From: PGYR01 sp041675005
Lineage (GTDB): Bacteria; Bacteroidota; Ignavibacteria; Kapaibacteriales; UBA2268
DNA: 64,000 nucleotides
Direction of reading: 5' to 3'
NCBI GenBank assembly: GCA_041675005.1
Contig: JBAYUQ010000003.1
Span: 124,001-188,000 of the forward strand
Part shown: piece by piece, positions 26,944 to 36,269 of the stretch
Layout: each line of letters opens with the position of its first letter
Position numbering within the stretch: the stretch's first letter is position 1
Translations under genes and position numbers: made by a program
The notes under the pieces: generated by a model
The model's database searches: none
Told to the model about the DNA's origin: nothing
What the model saw: the letters and a program-made list of their open reading frames with translations, nothing else

Positions 26944-27441
26944 ATGAGCAGTTTTAAGCTAAGACCTAGATTCAAAAAAGTCTGTACCGGAACTATAGAA
27001 GAGCATACCACTCATTTCAAAGAGCTATTAGCAACAGAAGGGGATATAGCCGGTTCGGTGGCCACCTCATTCATAAAGCTACGTATAGCGCCAAAGGACA
27101 ACCACTATTGGTCGCCGGAGCTTTCTTTGATGTTGGAGCCACACGAAAAAGGCACGCTCATTCGTGGACTTTATAGTCCCAAATCGAGCGTTTGGACTAT
27201 GTTTGCTTTTGCCTATGGTACTATTGCTATTCTACTTGCTGGGCTGTTGATTTGGGGTGGTGTAGAATGGCAGATGAATAATGACCCAAGCTTGTTGGTT
27301 ATGGGAGTACCATCATTGCTCGGAGCGGGTCTATTAGTATATATGATAGCTCAGTTCGGTCAGAAAATAGGAGCAGAACAGATGTTCACCCTCCATCACT
27401 TTTTCGAAGATGCAGTTAGAGAACGAGTGCATATAGAGTGA
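26944..27441 (+). CDS. Hypothetical membrane protein
   Basis: 165 residues, no signal peptide. A soluble N-terminal part of about 80 residues (SFIKLRIAPKDNHYWSPELSLMLEPHEKGTLIRGLYSPKSSVW) precedes two transmembrane helices at about 84-106 and 118-137, then a short charged tail. The pattern resembles small conserved inner-membrane proteins of Bacteroidota with no known function. Single gene ending at the bidirectional hairpin at 27507. Confidence 0.55.
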   Translation: MSSFKLRPRFKKVCTGTIEEHTTHFKELLATEGDIAGSVATSFIKLRIAPKDNHYWSPELSLMLEPHEKGTLIRGLYSPKSSVWTMFAFAYGTIAILLAGLLIWGGVEWQMNNDPSLLVMGVPSLLGAGLLVYMIAQFGQKIGAEQMFTLHHFFEDAVRERVHIE

Positions 27442-27506
27442 GTCGGGAAAAGTAAGTGCATGATTCCAGAAATTTTAATGACGTTTGTGGCCTATAAATA
27501 AAAAAA

Positions 27507-27528
27507 GGTTGACCTATTATAGTCAACC
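27507..27528. terminator. Bidirectional terminator
   Basis: GGTTGAC and GTCAACC form a perfect 7-bp stem with an 8-base loop. A residues on the left and T residues on the right suit both the membrane protein gene (plus) and the M16 operon (minus). Confidence 0.75.
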
Positions 27529-27559
27529 CTTTTGTATAATACCTTCTATTAGCTAATAT

Positions 27560-29626
27560 TTACTTTGCTGGTTCAAATTTAGAATCAGGGAAAGTCATAG
27601 CATTTACTTTGTATTCGTAAGTAGTTTCCATATTGAACATAGGAGTTTCAGTTTTAGAAACGGTTGGCAATTTCATACCATCTACGTCTTTGTAATCTGA
27701 ATAGTTAACAACTACTAGTAAACTTCCCCTCGGTGTATCTTGTAGCATTTCTACTTTCTCCAAAAGATAGCTTTCCGAATTGAAATATAGTGTTTCTATT
27801 AGTTTGTCACCTTCTTTCATTTCTGCTACTACTTGATTGCCTTTCTTACCTTTTACTTGTAAATTATAGCCATGTTTTACTGCATTAGCATATTTGAAAG
27901 GATCTGCGTCGAACTTCATAGATTTCAAATCATTACCTTCTTTCATAATAGTACCTGAAGTAGATATTTCCCACCCAGTAGTACCATTATAAAGTTCTTC
28001 TGATTTGTAAACATTTAAGTCAACTAAGCGATACATTTTACCAGTTTTAGTATATATCATTTCAGTTTTGCCAGGTAGATTTTGTCCACTAGCACTCATT
28101 GATACAATTCCAGTTGCCTGAATAACGTCATAATCTTTCAATTCGTCTTCGCCACCCAAAGCTTTCGTATAGTTTTCTAACAAATCATCGGCATCTATGC
28201 TAGCGCTAGTTAGTCCTGTTGCCGGCTTGTAGTCTGTGTCATAAGTGAATACTGTACCGAACTTTTCTAATTGTTCTTTTACAGAAGGGTCACCTACTAC
28301 TATTACGTATCCATCAGCTGGATTCAAATACTTAGTCACTGCTTTTTGAACATCTAGTGCAGATACTTTATCGTATTGATTCGGATATTCTTTTATCATT
28401 CTGATAGGTACACCTTTGAAATCATAGGATTGGATCAAAGAGCCAAGAAATCCAGATGATTCGAAGCTAAGATAGAACTGTCCTATTCTGAATTGCTTGA
28501 TTGTTTCCATCTCTTCTTTTGAAGGACCATTTTTATACAAATCACCTAGTATTTCATCATTTATAGAAATGATAGTAGAATCTGTAACATCGTTTCTTAC
28601 ATCAGACCCAAATATAGAGTAGTTGTAGAATCTGTTAGATGAATGTCCACCAGTAGGAGAATAAGTATAAGAATGTTTTTCTCTTATTATTTTGAACATA
28701 CGTCCGGCAAAGCTAGAGTTGATAACGTGGCTCGCTACGTTGATGTTCATATAATCAGCATCGTTGAAAGGCACAGTCATATTAGCATATCTAACGGCTG
28801 ATTGTACGGAACCTTTTCTTTCAATAAAATAAATACCTTTAGGCATTGGTTTAGGAGCAGGAATTTCTAGTTTTACCAAATCTCCTTTTTTCCAAGTTGC
28901 TAACTTCTTGTTCAATTCTTTTATGATATCATCAGTTTTGAAATCACCTACTATTACCATAGACGAAGAGTTTGGCAAATAGAAATCTTTGTAGTATTTC
29001 TTGATATCTTCGACTGTAATAGCATCTACTGTTTCTTCCGTTGAGACTGAAGCATAAGGGTGATCTAGCCCGAATAGTGCTTTTTTTGACATATTTGAAG
29101 CCAAACTTCCTGGATCCCCTTTTTCACTTTTGATACCAGCTTTAGCTTGAACTTTGATTTTGTCTAATTCTTCTTTCGGGAAAGTCGGATTAGTCATAAC
29201 GTCAACTAACATATCGAATAGTACTTCTTTGTGCTTGATAATCGATGAGCCAGATACTCTTGTGAATTCCGTTGAGTTAGATACTGATAAATTAGCACCT
29301 AAACCATCCAGTACCTTTGAAATATCAAAAGCAGATTTAGTCTTCGTTCCTTTCATAATCAATGCTGCTGCGAATCCAGCTGCATCTTTCTTTGATTCTA
29401 GAGCATCGCCACCCGGCATCAGTATATTGAAACTAAGCATTGGTTGTTCGTGGTCTTCTATCACGAATACTCTCAACCCATTGTCCAAAGTCGCTTCTTT
29501 GTAAGCAGGGAATTCAAACTTTTTGGATTCTAGTGGCTCTGGTTTCTCGCCTAATTTATAATCTTGTGCTATGGCAAACTGTGAGAAGATAATAGCAACT
29601 ACTAATAGTTTAATCATTTTATTCAT
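27560..29626 (-). CDS. Non-catalytic M16 peptidase subunit fused to a LolA-like domain
   Basis: 688 residues with a signal peptide ending FAIA. Residues about 35-465 have the M16 two-domain fold (YKEATLDNGLRVFVIEDHEQPMLSFNILMPGGDA; FYLPNSSSMVIVGDF). Where active M16 enzymes have HxxEH, this protein reads AAGFAAALI (82-90), so the zinc ligands are missing. Residues from about 480 match the stand-alone LolA-like protein at 15713, ending YKDVDGMKLPTVSKTETPMFNMETTYEY. It follows the active M16 gene by 12 bases and probably forms a heterodimer with it in the periplasm. Confidence 0.85.
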   Translation of the reverse strand: MNKMIKLLVVAIIFSQFAIAQDYKLGEKPEPLESKKFEFPAYKEATLDNGLRVFVIEDHEQPMLSFNILMPGGDALESKKDAAGFAAALIMKGTKTKSAFDISKVLDGLGANLSVSNSTEFTRVSGSSIIKHKEVLFDMLVDVMTNPTFPKEELDKIKVQAKAGIKSEKGDPGSLASNMSKKALFGLDHPYASVSTEETVDAITVEDIKKYYKDFYLPNSSSMVIVGDFKTDDIIKELNKKLATWKKGDLVKLEIPAPKPMPKGIYFIERKGSVQSAVRYANMTVPFNDADYMNINVASHVINSSFAGRMFKIIREKHSYTYSPTGGHSSNRFYNYSIFGSDVRNDVTDSTIISINDEILGDLYKNGPSKEEMETIKQFRIGQFYLSFESSGFLGSLIQSYDFKGVPIRMIKEYPNQYDKVSALDVQKAVTKYLNPADGYVIVVGDPSVKEQLEKFGTVFTYDTDYKPATGLTSASIDADDLLENYTKALGGEDELKDYDVIQATGIVSMSASGQNLPGKTEMIYTKTGKMYRLVDLNVYKSEELYNGTTGWEISTSGTIMKEGNDLKSMKFDADPFKYANAVKHGYNLQVKGKKGNQVVAEMKEGDKLIETLYFNSESYLLEKVEMLQDTPRGSLLVVVNYSDYKDVDGMKLPTVSKTETPMFNMETTYEYKVNAMTFPDSKFEPAK

Positions 29627-29638
29627 ATTCGTCTCCTT

Positions 29639-30967
29639 TTACTTCTCAGCCGTCACTGGCATATATGTTAATATTATTTTTTTATCTGTGTCCAAATACT
29701 TCTTTGCTACTCTTTTGATATCATCTAGTGATACTTCTAGGTACTTATCTATTTCTGTATTTATCATACCCGGTTCGCCGTAGTATGCCCAATAGCGTGC
29801 TATAGACATTGCCTTGCTAAGTGTATTCTTATTAGACATAACAGAACTTGCCTCTACTATGTTTTTTGCTTTAGTCAACTCTTCTTGTGTAACACCATTT
29901 TTGACAACTTTTGACAATTCTTCATTAAGAGCATTTTTAGTAGCTTCTACATTTTCAGCAGAGTTTGGTATATTTACAAATATCAAAGCTCCAGAGTATT
30001 GCAATGAGAATGGTATCATTTGGCTTGCTACTGCTAATTGCTTTTCATTAACCAATGATTGGTATAATCTAGAGCTTTCGCCAGATGCCATGATGCTAGA
30101 AAGTAATGACATAGCATAGTAGTCATCTTCACCCAATTTAGGCCCACGGAATCCTTCGAATATACCTGGTAATTGAGCTTTCTCGTCTTCTACTATAACA
30201 TCTACTTTTTCTTTCAAGTCTGAAAAATTCTGAGTAGTTCTTTTGATTTCTTTACCTTTAGGTATAGATCCAAAATATTCTTTCACATAATTTTTAGCTT
30301 CATCTATATTGAAATCACCTGAGATAACTAAACAAGCGTTATTCGGTTGGTAAAATTCATTATAGAAACTCTGGAAATCTTCTATTGTAGCTTTATTCAA
30401 ATGCTCGTGATATCCAATAGTTGGCCATTCGTAGCCACTACCTGGCCACAGCTTTTTAGCCATACGCTCTATCAAATCACCATAAGGTTGATTATCAACT
30501 CTTACGTTTCTTTCTTCTTTTACTACGCCTCTCTGAGTCTCTACACCTTCCGATTGAACATTCAACTTTCTCATACGAGAAGCTTCTATCCATAGGGGTA
30601 GTTTGATCTGATTAGCAGGCACAGTGAATTTGTAAACCGTCTCATCCATTGATGTGTGAGCGTTGAGAGTACCACCGGCTTGGTTTATGTACTTATCAAT
30701 GCTTGATCTTGGTATTTCGGCAGTTGATTCGAACATAAGATGCTCGAAAAAGTGAGCGAAGCCCGTTTTTTCTGGATTCTCATCTTTGGAACCCACTTTG
30801 TAATGCACTACAGTAGATACTACTGGTGCCGATCTATCTAGGTTGTAGATTACTACAAGCCCATTGTCTAGTGTCTCTTGCTCAAACTTTATTTCATTTG
30901 CTTGAGCAAATAGCCCAACTGCAGAAAGAAATACAAGAAGAGCAGATATACTTAAAATCTTAGTCAT
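29639..30967 (-). CDS. M16 zinc metallopeptidase, catalytic subunit
   Basis: 442 residues with a signal peptide ending GLFAQA. The inverted zinc motif is H72-F-F-E-H76 within GFAHFFEHLMFEST, with a downstream acidic ligand in VVKEERNVR. N- and C-terminal M16 domains are both present, including the substrate-binding segment YQSLVNEKQLA. It is the catalytic partner of the next gene; the pair resembles heterodimeric periplasmic M16B proteases. Transcription probably starts upstream of this gene. Confidence 0.9.
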   Translation of the reverse strand: MTKILSISALLVFLSAVGLFAQANEIKFEQETLDNGLVVIYNLDRSAPVVSTVVHYKVGSKDENPEKTGFAHFFEHLMFESTAEIPRSSIDKYINQAGGTLNAHTSMDETVYKFTVPANQIKLPLWIEASRMRKLNVQSEGVETQRGVVKEERNVRVDNQPYGDLIERMAKKLWPGSGYEWPTIGYHEHLNKATIEDFQSFYNEFYQPNNACLVISGDFNIDEAKNYVKEYFGSIPKGKEIKRTTQNFSDLKEKVDVIVEDEKAQLPGIFEGFRGPKLGEDDYYAMSLLSSIMASGESSRLYQSLVNEKQLAVASQMIPFSLQYSGALIFVNIPNSAENVEATKNALNEELSKVVKNGVTQEELTKAKNIVEASSVMSNKNTLSKAMSIARYWAYYGEPGMINTEIDKYLEVSLDDIKRVAKKYLDTDKKIILTYMPVTAEK

Positions 30968-31037
30968 AATTCTCCTAATAAATTGTATTTAGTATAGCAT
31001 ATAGATTACGAAATTACAAGGGAATTTGTTGCAAAAA

Positions 31038-31063
31038 AAATCCCGCTTAATTAAGCGGGATTT
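31038..31063 (-). terminator. lnt terminator
   Basis: AAATCCCGCTTAA and TTAAGCGGGATTT form a perfect palindrome with T-rich flanks on both strands; it lies just past the lnt stop codon. Confidence 0.8.
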
Positions 31064-31070
31064 TTCTAAT

Positions 31071-32663
31071 TTACTTATTCTTGAATATAGAGTAAAAAAC
31101 AAAGAAAATGGAAGTCAAAATACAAAAGTAAGACAACCAATCTCCATAAATAGAGTAAAAAGTTGCCTCTTCTATAGTCGGAATTGTCATAGCAATTGAA
31201 GATTGTTTGTATTGCTCTGCCCTATGCAATATCCTGCCAGTAGGTGAGATAAAGCAAGTAACACCTGAGTTTGCTGCTCGGGCTACATACCGCTTATTTT
31301 CTATTGCTCGGAAAGCGGAAATGAGTGCATGCTGCTCTGGGCCAGTGGTGAAATCATACCATGCGTCATTTGTAATTACAGTAAATAGATTAGCACCTTT
31401 CTTACTGAATTCCTTCACGAAAGTAGGGTGTATAGACTCTATACAGATAATTGGGGCTAAGCTAACGTTAGTATTGGGTACTTTTAAGCTTTTTTGCTCA
31501 GTTCCTTTACCCCAGAATGATATTCCTACACCCCAATCTATGAATTCTGTGAGGAATGTCAATATCTCTACGTGGGGTACTCGCTCTCCGAATGGGGTTA
31601 GTTTCATCTTATGGTATATATCGTACTCATTAGAATCAAGGAGCAATGCACTATTGAAATTATCGTATTTAACATTTTTCCCACCGAAGTACATCTGCTT
31701 TGTTATACTCGGAGCATCACTTTCATATACTACTATATCTACGAATCCTGTTAGCAATGAGATATTACTAGTATCTACCCAACTTTTTAGAAAGCCGAAG
31801 TTATGATCTAAATTGAAATTATTATCTAAATACAGTATGCTCGTTTCTGGCCATATAACTAAATCTAAATCGGGAACGGAATCTAAAAGTTTATTCGAAT
31901 AATCAATCAGAGTTAGTACTTGGTCTTCGGGGCCAGCACTCCATTTGTCCCAAGGGTCTATATTCGGTTGTATAAGCCCTATATTCACCGTCTCATTTGA
32001 TTTTAACAGTGATTCATGATTATACTTCGTAAGCTGAATATTCGAATAAATAATGGGTAATATAATCAGCATAACGAGTGAAGAATACTGCCACTTATTG
32101 TTTTCAAAAGTTGACTCCCCATTTCGATAATTACAAATCAAATCATAGATTATAACATTAACAAGTACTATAACAAAAGCAGTACCATACACACCGAACA
32201 AGTCGGCTATTTGTACCCAATTAGTATTATACACCTGCGTATAGCCAACAGAAATCCACGGGAATGAGAATTCAGTAAGTGACCGAGACCACTCAAAAGT
32301 TGTCCATATAAATGGGAACAGGTAGAGCGACAATCGGCGCGGCATTCTTATCCTAATAACTAGCCACAGTATTATCGGTATCATGAAGTAGAATGGGTGG
32401 AACACATCTAATACAAACCCCGAAGCCATAAGAAAAGGATCCGTCTTCTCTTGGAAGCTACTAATCCACCATAAAGTTCCTATTTGGTAAATGAAGAAAG
32501 TAGCATAAGTATTCCAAAAGTAGAATTTCTTAGTATTATCTAATAAATACAGTAGAGGAATGAAAGATATAAATCCTAAAAAGTAAAAAGGCATAGGAGG
32601 AAATGCTAAAACTAGCAATAATCCAGTAGCTATGGAAAGTATTATTCTTGTGTTCTTTTTCAT
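31071..32663 (-). CDS. lnt: Apolipoprotein N-acyltransferase
   Basis: 530 residues. The N-terminal half has six or more membrane segments; the periplasmic nitrilase-like domain begins near 225 (VNIGLIQPNIDPWDKW). The catalytic triad is visible as E273 (WPETS), K354 (HKMKLTPFGERVP) and C407 (IICIESIHP). It adds the third acyl chain to lipoproteins, consistent with the many SPII lipoproteins in this window. A last membrane helix closes the protein. Confidence 0.93.
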   Translation of the reverse strand: MKKNTRIILSIATGLLLVLAFPPMPFYFLGFISFIPLLYLLDNTKKFYFWNTYATFFIYQIGTLWWISSFQEKTDPFLMASGFVLDVFHPFYFMIPIILWLVIRIRMPRRLSLYLFPFIWTTFEWSRSLTEFSFPWISVGYTQVYNTNWVQIADLFGVYGTAFVIVLVNVIIYDLICNYRNGESTFENNKWQYSSLVMLIILPIIYSNIQLTKYNHESLLKSNETVNIGLIQPNIDPWDKWSAGPEDQVLTLIDYSNKLLDSVPDLDLVIWPETSILYLDNNFNLDHNFGFLKSWVDTSNISLLTGFVDIVVYESDAPSITKQMYFGGKNVKYDNFNSALLLDSNEYDIYHKMKLTPFGERVPHVEILTFLTEFIDWGVGISFWGKGTEQKSLKVPNTNVSLAPIICIESIHPTFVKEFSKKGANLFTVITNDAWYDFTTGPEQHALISAFRAIENKRYVARAANSGVTCFISPTGRILHRAEQYKQSSIAMTIPTIEEATFYSIYGDWLSYFCILTSIFFVFYSIFKNK

Positions 32664-32859
32664 AACTCAATTTATTGAATTTGTGCTTAATTCGAATAAA
32701 TTATCTAAATTGCCTTTAGAAATAGCAAATTGTATCCGATAAGTAAAGAGATATGAATAAAAAGTAATAAATTTGGCAAGATAATTGCAATTGTATTTAT
32801 AAGACAGATTTAATTACCTATTATTTATTGGGTTGCTAAATATCAAAAAGGATTTTGGG

Positions 32860-33297
32860 ATGGAAAAACAGGAAGTTACAATATTAAAAATCAAGACTCT
32901 TCATTTCGGAGAGATAGAAATTGAGAATGATAAAATTTTTCATTTTCCTGATGGACTATTAGGATTCGAGAAATTTAATAACTTCGTCTTGATTAATCAT
33001 GAAGAAACAGAACCCCTCAGATGGCTAATATCAATAGACGATCCTACTATCGGATTCCCACTTATTAATCCTTGGATGGTTGACATAAAGTACAACCCTG
33101 GTAAAAATATTGATTTGGAAACGGAAGCTGCTTTCGTAGTTATAACTTTGGGTAATAAAGAACGAGTGATGACTGCTAACATGAAAGCACCTCTAGTACT
33201 AGGAGTAGAGACCAGAGAAGGTAGGCAGATTGTAATGTCATCTGACAAATACTCTACTAAGCAACCAGTGATTCACACTACAAGCGAAGAGGTCTAG
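32860..33297 (+). CDS. fliW: Flagellar assembly factor FliW
   Basis: From the ATG at 32860 (preceded by AAGGA) the protein has 145 residues; an earlier in-frame TTG at 32833 is less likely. TLHFGEIEIENDKIFHFPDGLLGFEKFNNFVLI and LRWLISIDDPTIGFPLINPW are family hallmarks. FliW binds CsrA and flagellin, releasing CsrA when flagellin is exported. It is followed by csrA after 2 bases, the classic arrangement. No flagellin or other flagellar gene is in the window. Confidence 0.93.
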   Translation: MEKQEVTILKIKTLHFGEIEIENDKIFHFPDGLLGFEKFNNFVLINHEETEPLRWLISIDDPTIGFPLINPWMVDIKYNPGKNIDLETEAAFVVITLGNKERVMTANMKAPLVLGVETREGRQIVMSSDKYSTKQPVIHTTSEEV

Positions 33298-33299
33298 AA

Positions 33300-33590
33300 A
33301 TGCTAGTACTTTCGAGAAAAGTTGGCGAAGTAGTAACAATAGGTAACTCTATAGAAATAACAGTTATTAGTTATGACAGAGGAGTAGTACGGCTAGGAAT
33401 AAACGCTCCTAAGAGTATAGCCGTCCATAGAAAAGAGATATACGATAAAATAGCTGAAACTAATAAAGAGTCTTCAAACGTCGAGTTTGATATGTTGAAA
33501 GACTTACTGAAAAACACAGCAATAAGTTCGATTGGATCAGAAAAAAATAAGTTGGAACATTTGGCAATTCATAATACTAAGAAAGATTAA
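33300..33590 (+). CDS. csrA: Carbon storage regulator CsrA
   Basis: 96 residues, starting MLVLSRKVGEVVTIGNSIEITVI with GVVRLGINAPKSIAVHRKEIY, so the RNA-binding core is intact. The tail beyond residue 62 is longer than in the 61-residue E. coli protein and is charged. It is a post-transcriptional regulator that binds GGA motifs in leaders. Its stop codon directly abuts the response regulator start. Confidence 0.95.
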   Translation: MLVLSRKVGEVVTIGNSIEITVISYDRGVVRLGINAPKSIAVHRKEIYDKIAETNKESSNVEFDMLKDLLKNTAISSIGSEKNKLEHLAIHNTKKD

Positions 33591-34181
33591 ATGCATACTG
33601 CTCTTATAATAGACGATGATGTATGGATGCAAAGGATAATGCTCAAAAACCTAAAGCAATACGGGTTTGAAGAGATTTATACAGCATCTGACGGATTCAA
33701 CGGTATTGCACTTGCAGTAGAGCATATCCCATCACTAATAGTATTGGATATTCTGATGCGAGAGCTAGACGGAGTTTCTGTGCTCAAAATTCTAAAAGCT
33801 ATAAAAACTACACACGATATACCTGTACTAGTCGGCTCTGGAGTAACTGACGTAGATATAATAGCAAGAGTAGTTAGAGCGGGTACTAATCATTTTATAT
33901 CGAAGCCCTATTCGAAAGCTACTTTGGAAGAGAAACTAAAAGATGTATTCGGCACCGAAAAATTAGAATTGCTCAAATCACATAAACCATTCTCCGATAA
34001 AGAACTCGGCTATATACCCGAAGAAAAATACAAGCGTACCGAAGCAGAGAAAAGCACTCCTAAAATCAATATAAAAGATAAAAATTCTGGGATGAGTGGC
34101 TACGCAGCAAAGCACTATTCCGAAGATGAGAAAAAGAATATAAACGCCCTCAAAAATTTACTCCTCAAAGGCGATAAGTAA
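33591..34181 (+). CDS. Response regulator, receiver domain with unstructured tail
   Basis: 196 residues. The receiver domain (1-125) has the acidic triad DDD (8-10), phospho-acceptor D53 (VLDILM) and the conserved lysine in HFISKPYS. The remaining 70 residues are lysine/serine-rich with no DNA-binding or enzymatic domain (KSTPKINIKDKNSGMSGYAAKHYSEDEKKNI). It immediately follows csrA in the same transcript, so a link to CsrA/FliW or motility control is plausible. No histidine kinase is nearby. Confidence 0.85.
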   Translation: MHTALIIDDDVWMQRIMLKNLKQYGFEEIYTASDGFNGIALAVEHIPSLIVLDILMRELDGVSVLKILKAIKTTHDIPVLVGSGVTDVDIIARVVRAGTNHFISKPYSKATLEEKLKDVFGTEKLELLKSHKPFSDKELGYIPEEKYKRTEAEKSTPKINIKDKNSGMSGYAAKHYSEDEKKNINALKNLLLKGDK

Positions 34182-34215
34182 GAAGTTTCAGCTGTCTTAA
34201 TTCCATTCTGTACTA

Positions 34216-34239
34216 TCCAAATGAAAATAATCATTTGGA
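34216..34239. terminator. Hairpin after the fliW-csrA operon
   Basis: TCCAAATGA and TCATTTGGA form a perfect 9-bp stem with a 6-base loop, 34 bases past the response regulator stop. No T run follows, so it may be a processing or transcript-end hairpin rather than a classical terminator. Confidence 0.4.
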
Positions 34240-34389
34240 ACATATCCTTCATCGTCACACCACACTCTACCAAATTAAAATTCTGACCCAAGAAGAATTT
34301 AATCTTTTGTAATAACATCAGAAAATACTATATTTAATTTTAGTAAATGACCACGAACTATTAATAAATTAAGCTATCTAGAAAACAGT

Positions 34390-35121
34390 ATGAATATAGC
34401 AGTACTCATAGACGGTGACAATATACCCTCATCTCACGTAAAAGAAATGATGGAGGAAATTGCAAAATACGGGAACCCAACTATCAAAAGAATTTATGGG
34501 GATTGGACTAGTCCGCACCTATCCAAATGGAAAAATGTACTATTAGAAAACGCAATAACGCCTATTCAGCAATACGCATATACCACTGGTAAAAACGCTA
34601 CTGATTCGGCTATGATAATAGACGCTATGGATATCCTATATTCAGGGAAAGTCAATGGGTTTTGCCTCGTATCGAGCGATAGTGATTTCACCAAATTAGC
34701 TACTCGTCTGCGAGAAGCTGGTATGCAAGTAATAGGGATAGGTGAGAAAAAAACGCCAAACCCTTTTATAGTGGCTTGCGATAAATTCATCTACATAGAA
34801 ATAATCAGAAGAGAGACTGAGAAGAAAGAGAGCCCTAGCCAAAAAGAAAAAGCCAAAGATAGTTTGGAGAAAATAACACCTAAAGTTATTTCGCTTATAT
34901 CCTCTACAATATCTGATTTGTCAGACGAAGAAGGGTGGGCTTACTTAGGAGATGTAGGGGGATTACTTCAGAAAAAGCAACCCAATTTTGATTCAAGGAA
35001 CTATGGTTTCGAAAAGCTGACTCCACTTATCAAATCTACTGGCAAATTCGAGGTAGAGCAAAGAGAAAGCTCAAAGAGCAAATACAAACTGATCTACGTA
35101 AGGAATAAAAGGAAGAGATAG
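34390..35121 (+). CDS. NYN-domain ribonuclease-like protein with LOTUS/OST-HTH domain
   Basis: 243 residues. The NYN (PIN-like) domain spans 1-138, with IDGDNIP (8-14), RIYGDW, DSAMIIDAMDIL and LVSSDSDFTKLATRLREAG supplying the acidic metal ligands. A lysine/glutamate-rich linker leads to a C-terminal OST-HTH/LOTUS-like domain (about 165-240: SSTISDLSDEEGWAYLGDVGGLLQKKQPNFDSRNYGFEKLTPLI). The family is predicted to be RNA-directed. It is a stand-alone gene. Confidence 0.85.
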   Translation: MNIAVLIDGDNIPSSHVKEMMEEIAKYGNPTIKRIYGDWTSPHLSKWKNVLLENAITPIQQYAYTTGKNATDSAMIIDAMDILYSGKVNGFCLVSSDSDFTKLATRLREAGMQVIGIGEKKTPNPFIVACDKFIYIEIIRRETEKKESPSQKEKAKDSLEKITPKVISLISSTISDLSDEEGWAYLGDVGGLLQKKQPNFDSRNYGFEKLTPLIKSTGKFEVEQRESSKSKYKLIYVRNKRKR

Positions 35122-35302
35122 TATTTTTAAGAGTTGAGGGTTTTGAAGAATATGGTTTGTCCCAAAAATAAACAAAATCAAACCCATAATTACAAAAGAA
35201 GACTTCGAGGCGAACAGAAAGTAGCCCTGCAACTCTTCACACATCATCCATAGTACAGCTTTCCCCACCGATAATGTCATACAATACATAAGCAATTAGC
35301 AA

Positions 35303-35334
35303 TTTGTGAGGTAGTATATACATTTGTATATTTG
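35303..35334 (+). promoter_or_regulatory. Bacteroidota-type promoter for 35362 gene
   Basis: TTTG (35303-35306), 20 bases, then TATATTTG (35327-35334), matching TTTG-N~20-TAnnTTTG. An overlapping alternative box TACATTTG is at 35319-35326. The start codon is 27 bases downstream. Confidence 0.55.
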
Positions 35335-35361
35335 TTGATAGTCTTATAGAGAATAAATGAA

Positions 35362-36024
35362 ATGAATCAAATATTAAAATTAACAATTCTCATGTCAATT
35401 CTATCGTTACCATTGGGGCTTATCGCTCAGATGGACGAAATAATTATTGATTGGGAGAAACAATGTATTTTTGAAAATAAAGTTAAGTCTATGACAACTT
35501 ATCATATTTTAGACCCGGATGATTCACTTCATCCTGATTGGAGAAAGTTTGAATATGAGGTATATGATGAATCTGGAAATAAAGTTTTATGGAGACTTTT
35601 TACTGCTCCTGATACAACCAAGTATTCTGACCGAGAGTTTAAATACAATGACAATAATAAATTTTATAAAATGAAGAACTTATATCAAGATGGGACTTCT
35701 GATACAGACAGCTCTGGTTTTAATGAGTTTGGATTTCTAAACTACAGGATTTATTACCAAGATAATGATGAAGTAATAATGGAGATGTATTGGGATGTTA
35801 GCAATGCTACATCAATGACTAGTTTTATGGCGGGTACAAAAATGACAACGGCCAATTACAACCAAACATTGATTAATTGGGATGCCCTTGTTTTAAAAAA
35901 CAATGTAAACGTACACTTTGGTACTTCGCAATACAATATAGTACCTAACCCAGCCGCAGCGGCTAGAGCAAACATAGTGGTAGCCCCGAGAAACTGGATT
36001 ATAACAGACGGTGGCGGGATATAA
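35362..36024 (+). CDS. Secreted protein with BspA/DUF285-like C terminus
   Basis: 220 residues with a signal peptide ending GLIAQ. Residues about 45-140 are YD/RHS-like strand pairs (FEYEVYDESGNKVLWRLFT, DREFKYNDNNKFYKM). The C-terminal 80 residues (WDVSNATSMTSFM, then NYNQTLINWDAL, ending NWIITDGG) look like the terminal unit of BspA-type (DUF285) surface repeats, of which only one remains. It could be a deletion-made chimera or a genuine small protein. First gene of the surface-protein island. Confidence 0.55.
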   Translation: MNQILKLTILMSILSLPLGLIAQMDEIIIDWEKQCIFENKVKSMTTYHILDPDDSLHPDWRKFEYEVYDESGNKVLWRLFTAPDTTKYSDREFKYNDNNKFYKMKNLYQDGTSDTDSSGFNEFGFLNYRIYYQDNDEVIMEMYWDVSNATSMTSFMAGTKMTTANYNQTLINWDALVLKNNVNVHFGTSQYNIVPNPAAAARANIVVAPRNWIITDGGGI

Positions 36025-36050
36025 TAGTTACCATTCTTTTTTAAATTTCA

Positions 36051-36078
36051 CCCCACTCTTCCTATTCGAGGCGTGGGG
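36051..36078 (+). terminator. Terminator of the 35362 gene
   Basis: CCCCAC pairs with GTGGGG, followed by TTTTTTG and a further T run. Confidence 0.75.
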
Positions 36079-36269
36079 TTTTTTGTTTTTTATCTTGATT
36101 CTAGGTAGAATCTGCTTTTCTTAATATATCTGAACAATTAATGTTATCTTACTCGATTTTATAATTGAAATTAAAAATACCAAATCCATAGTTTCGGTTA
36201 GTAAAATTTTAATACTTAATAGTATAAAGTCATCTCAACTCCATGTCCTATACAGAGTTATGTTTTTAT

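Noticed and set aside
31207..31806. Plus-strand open frame of 199 codons within lnt
   Set aside because: Antisense shadow; lnt has its full catalytic triad.
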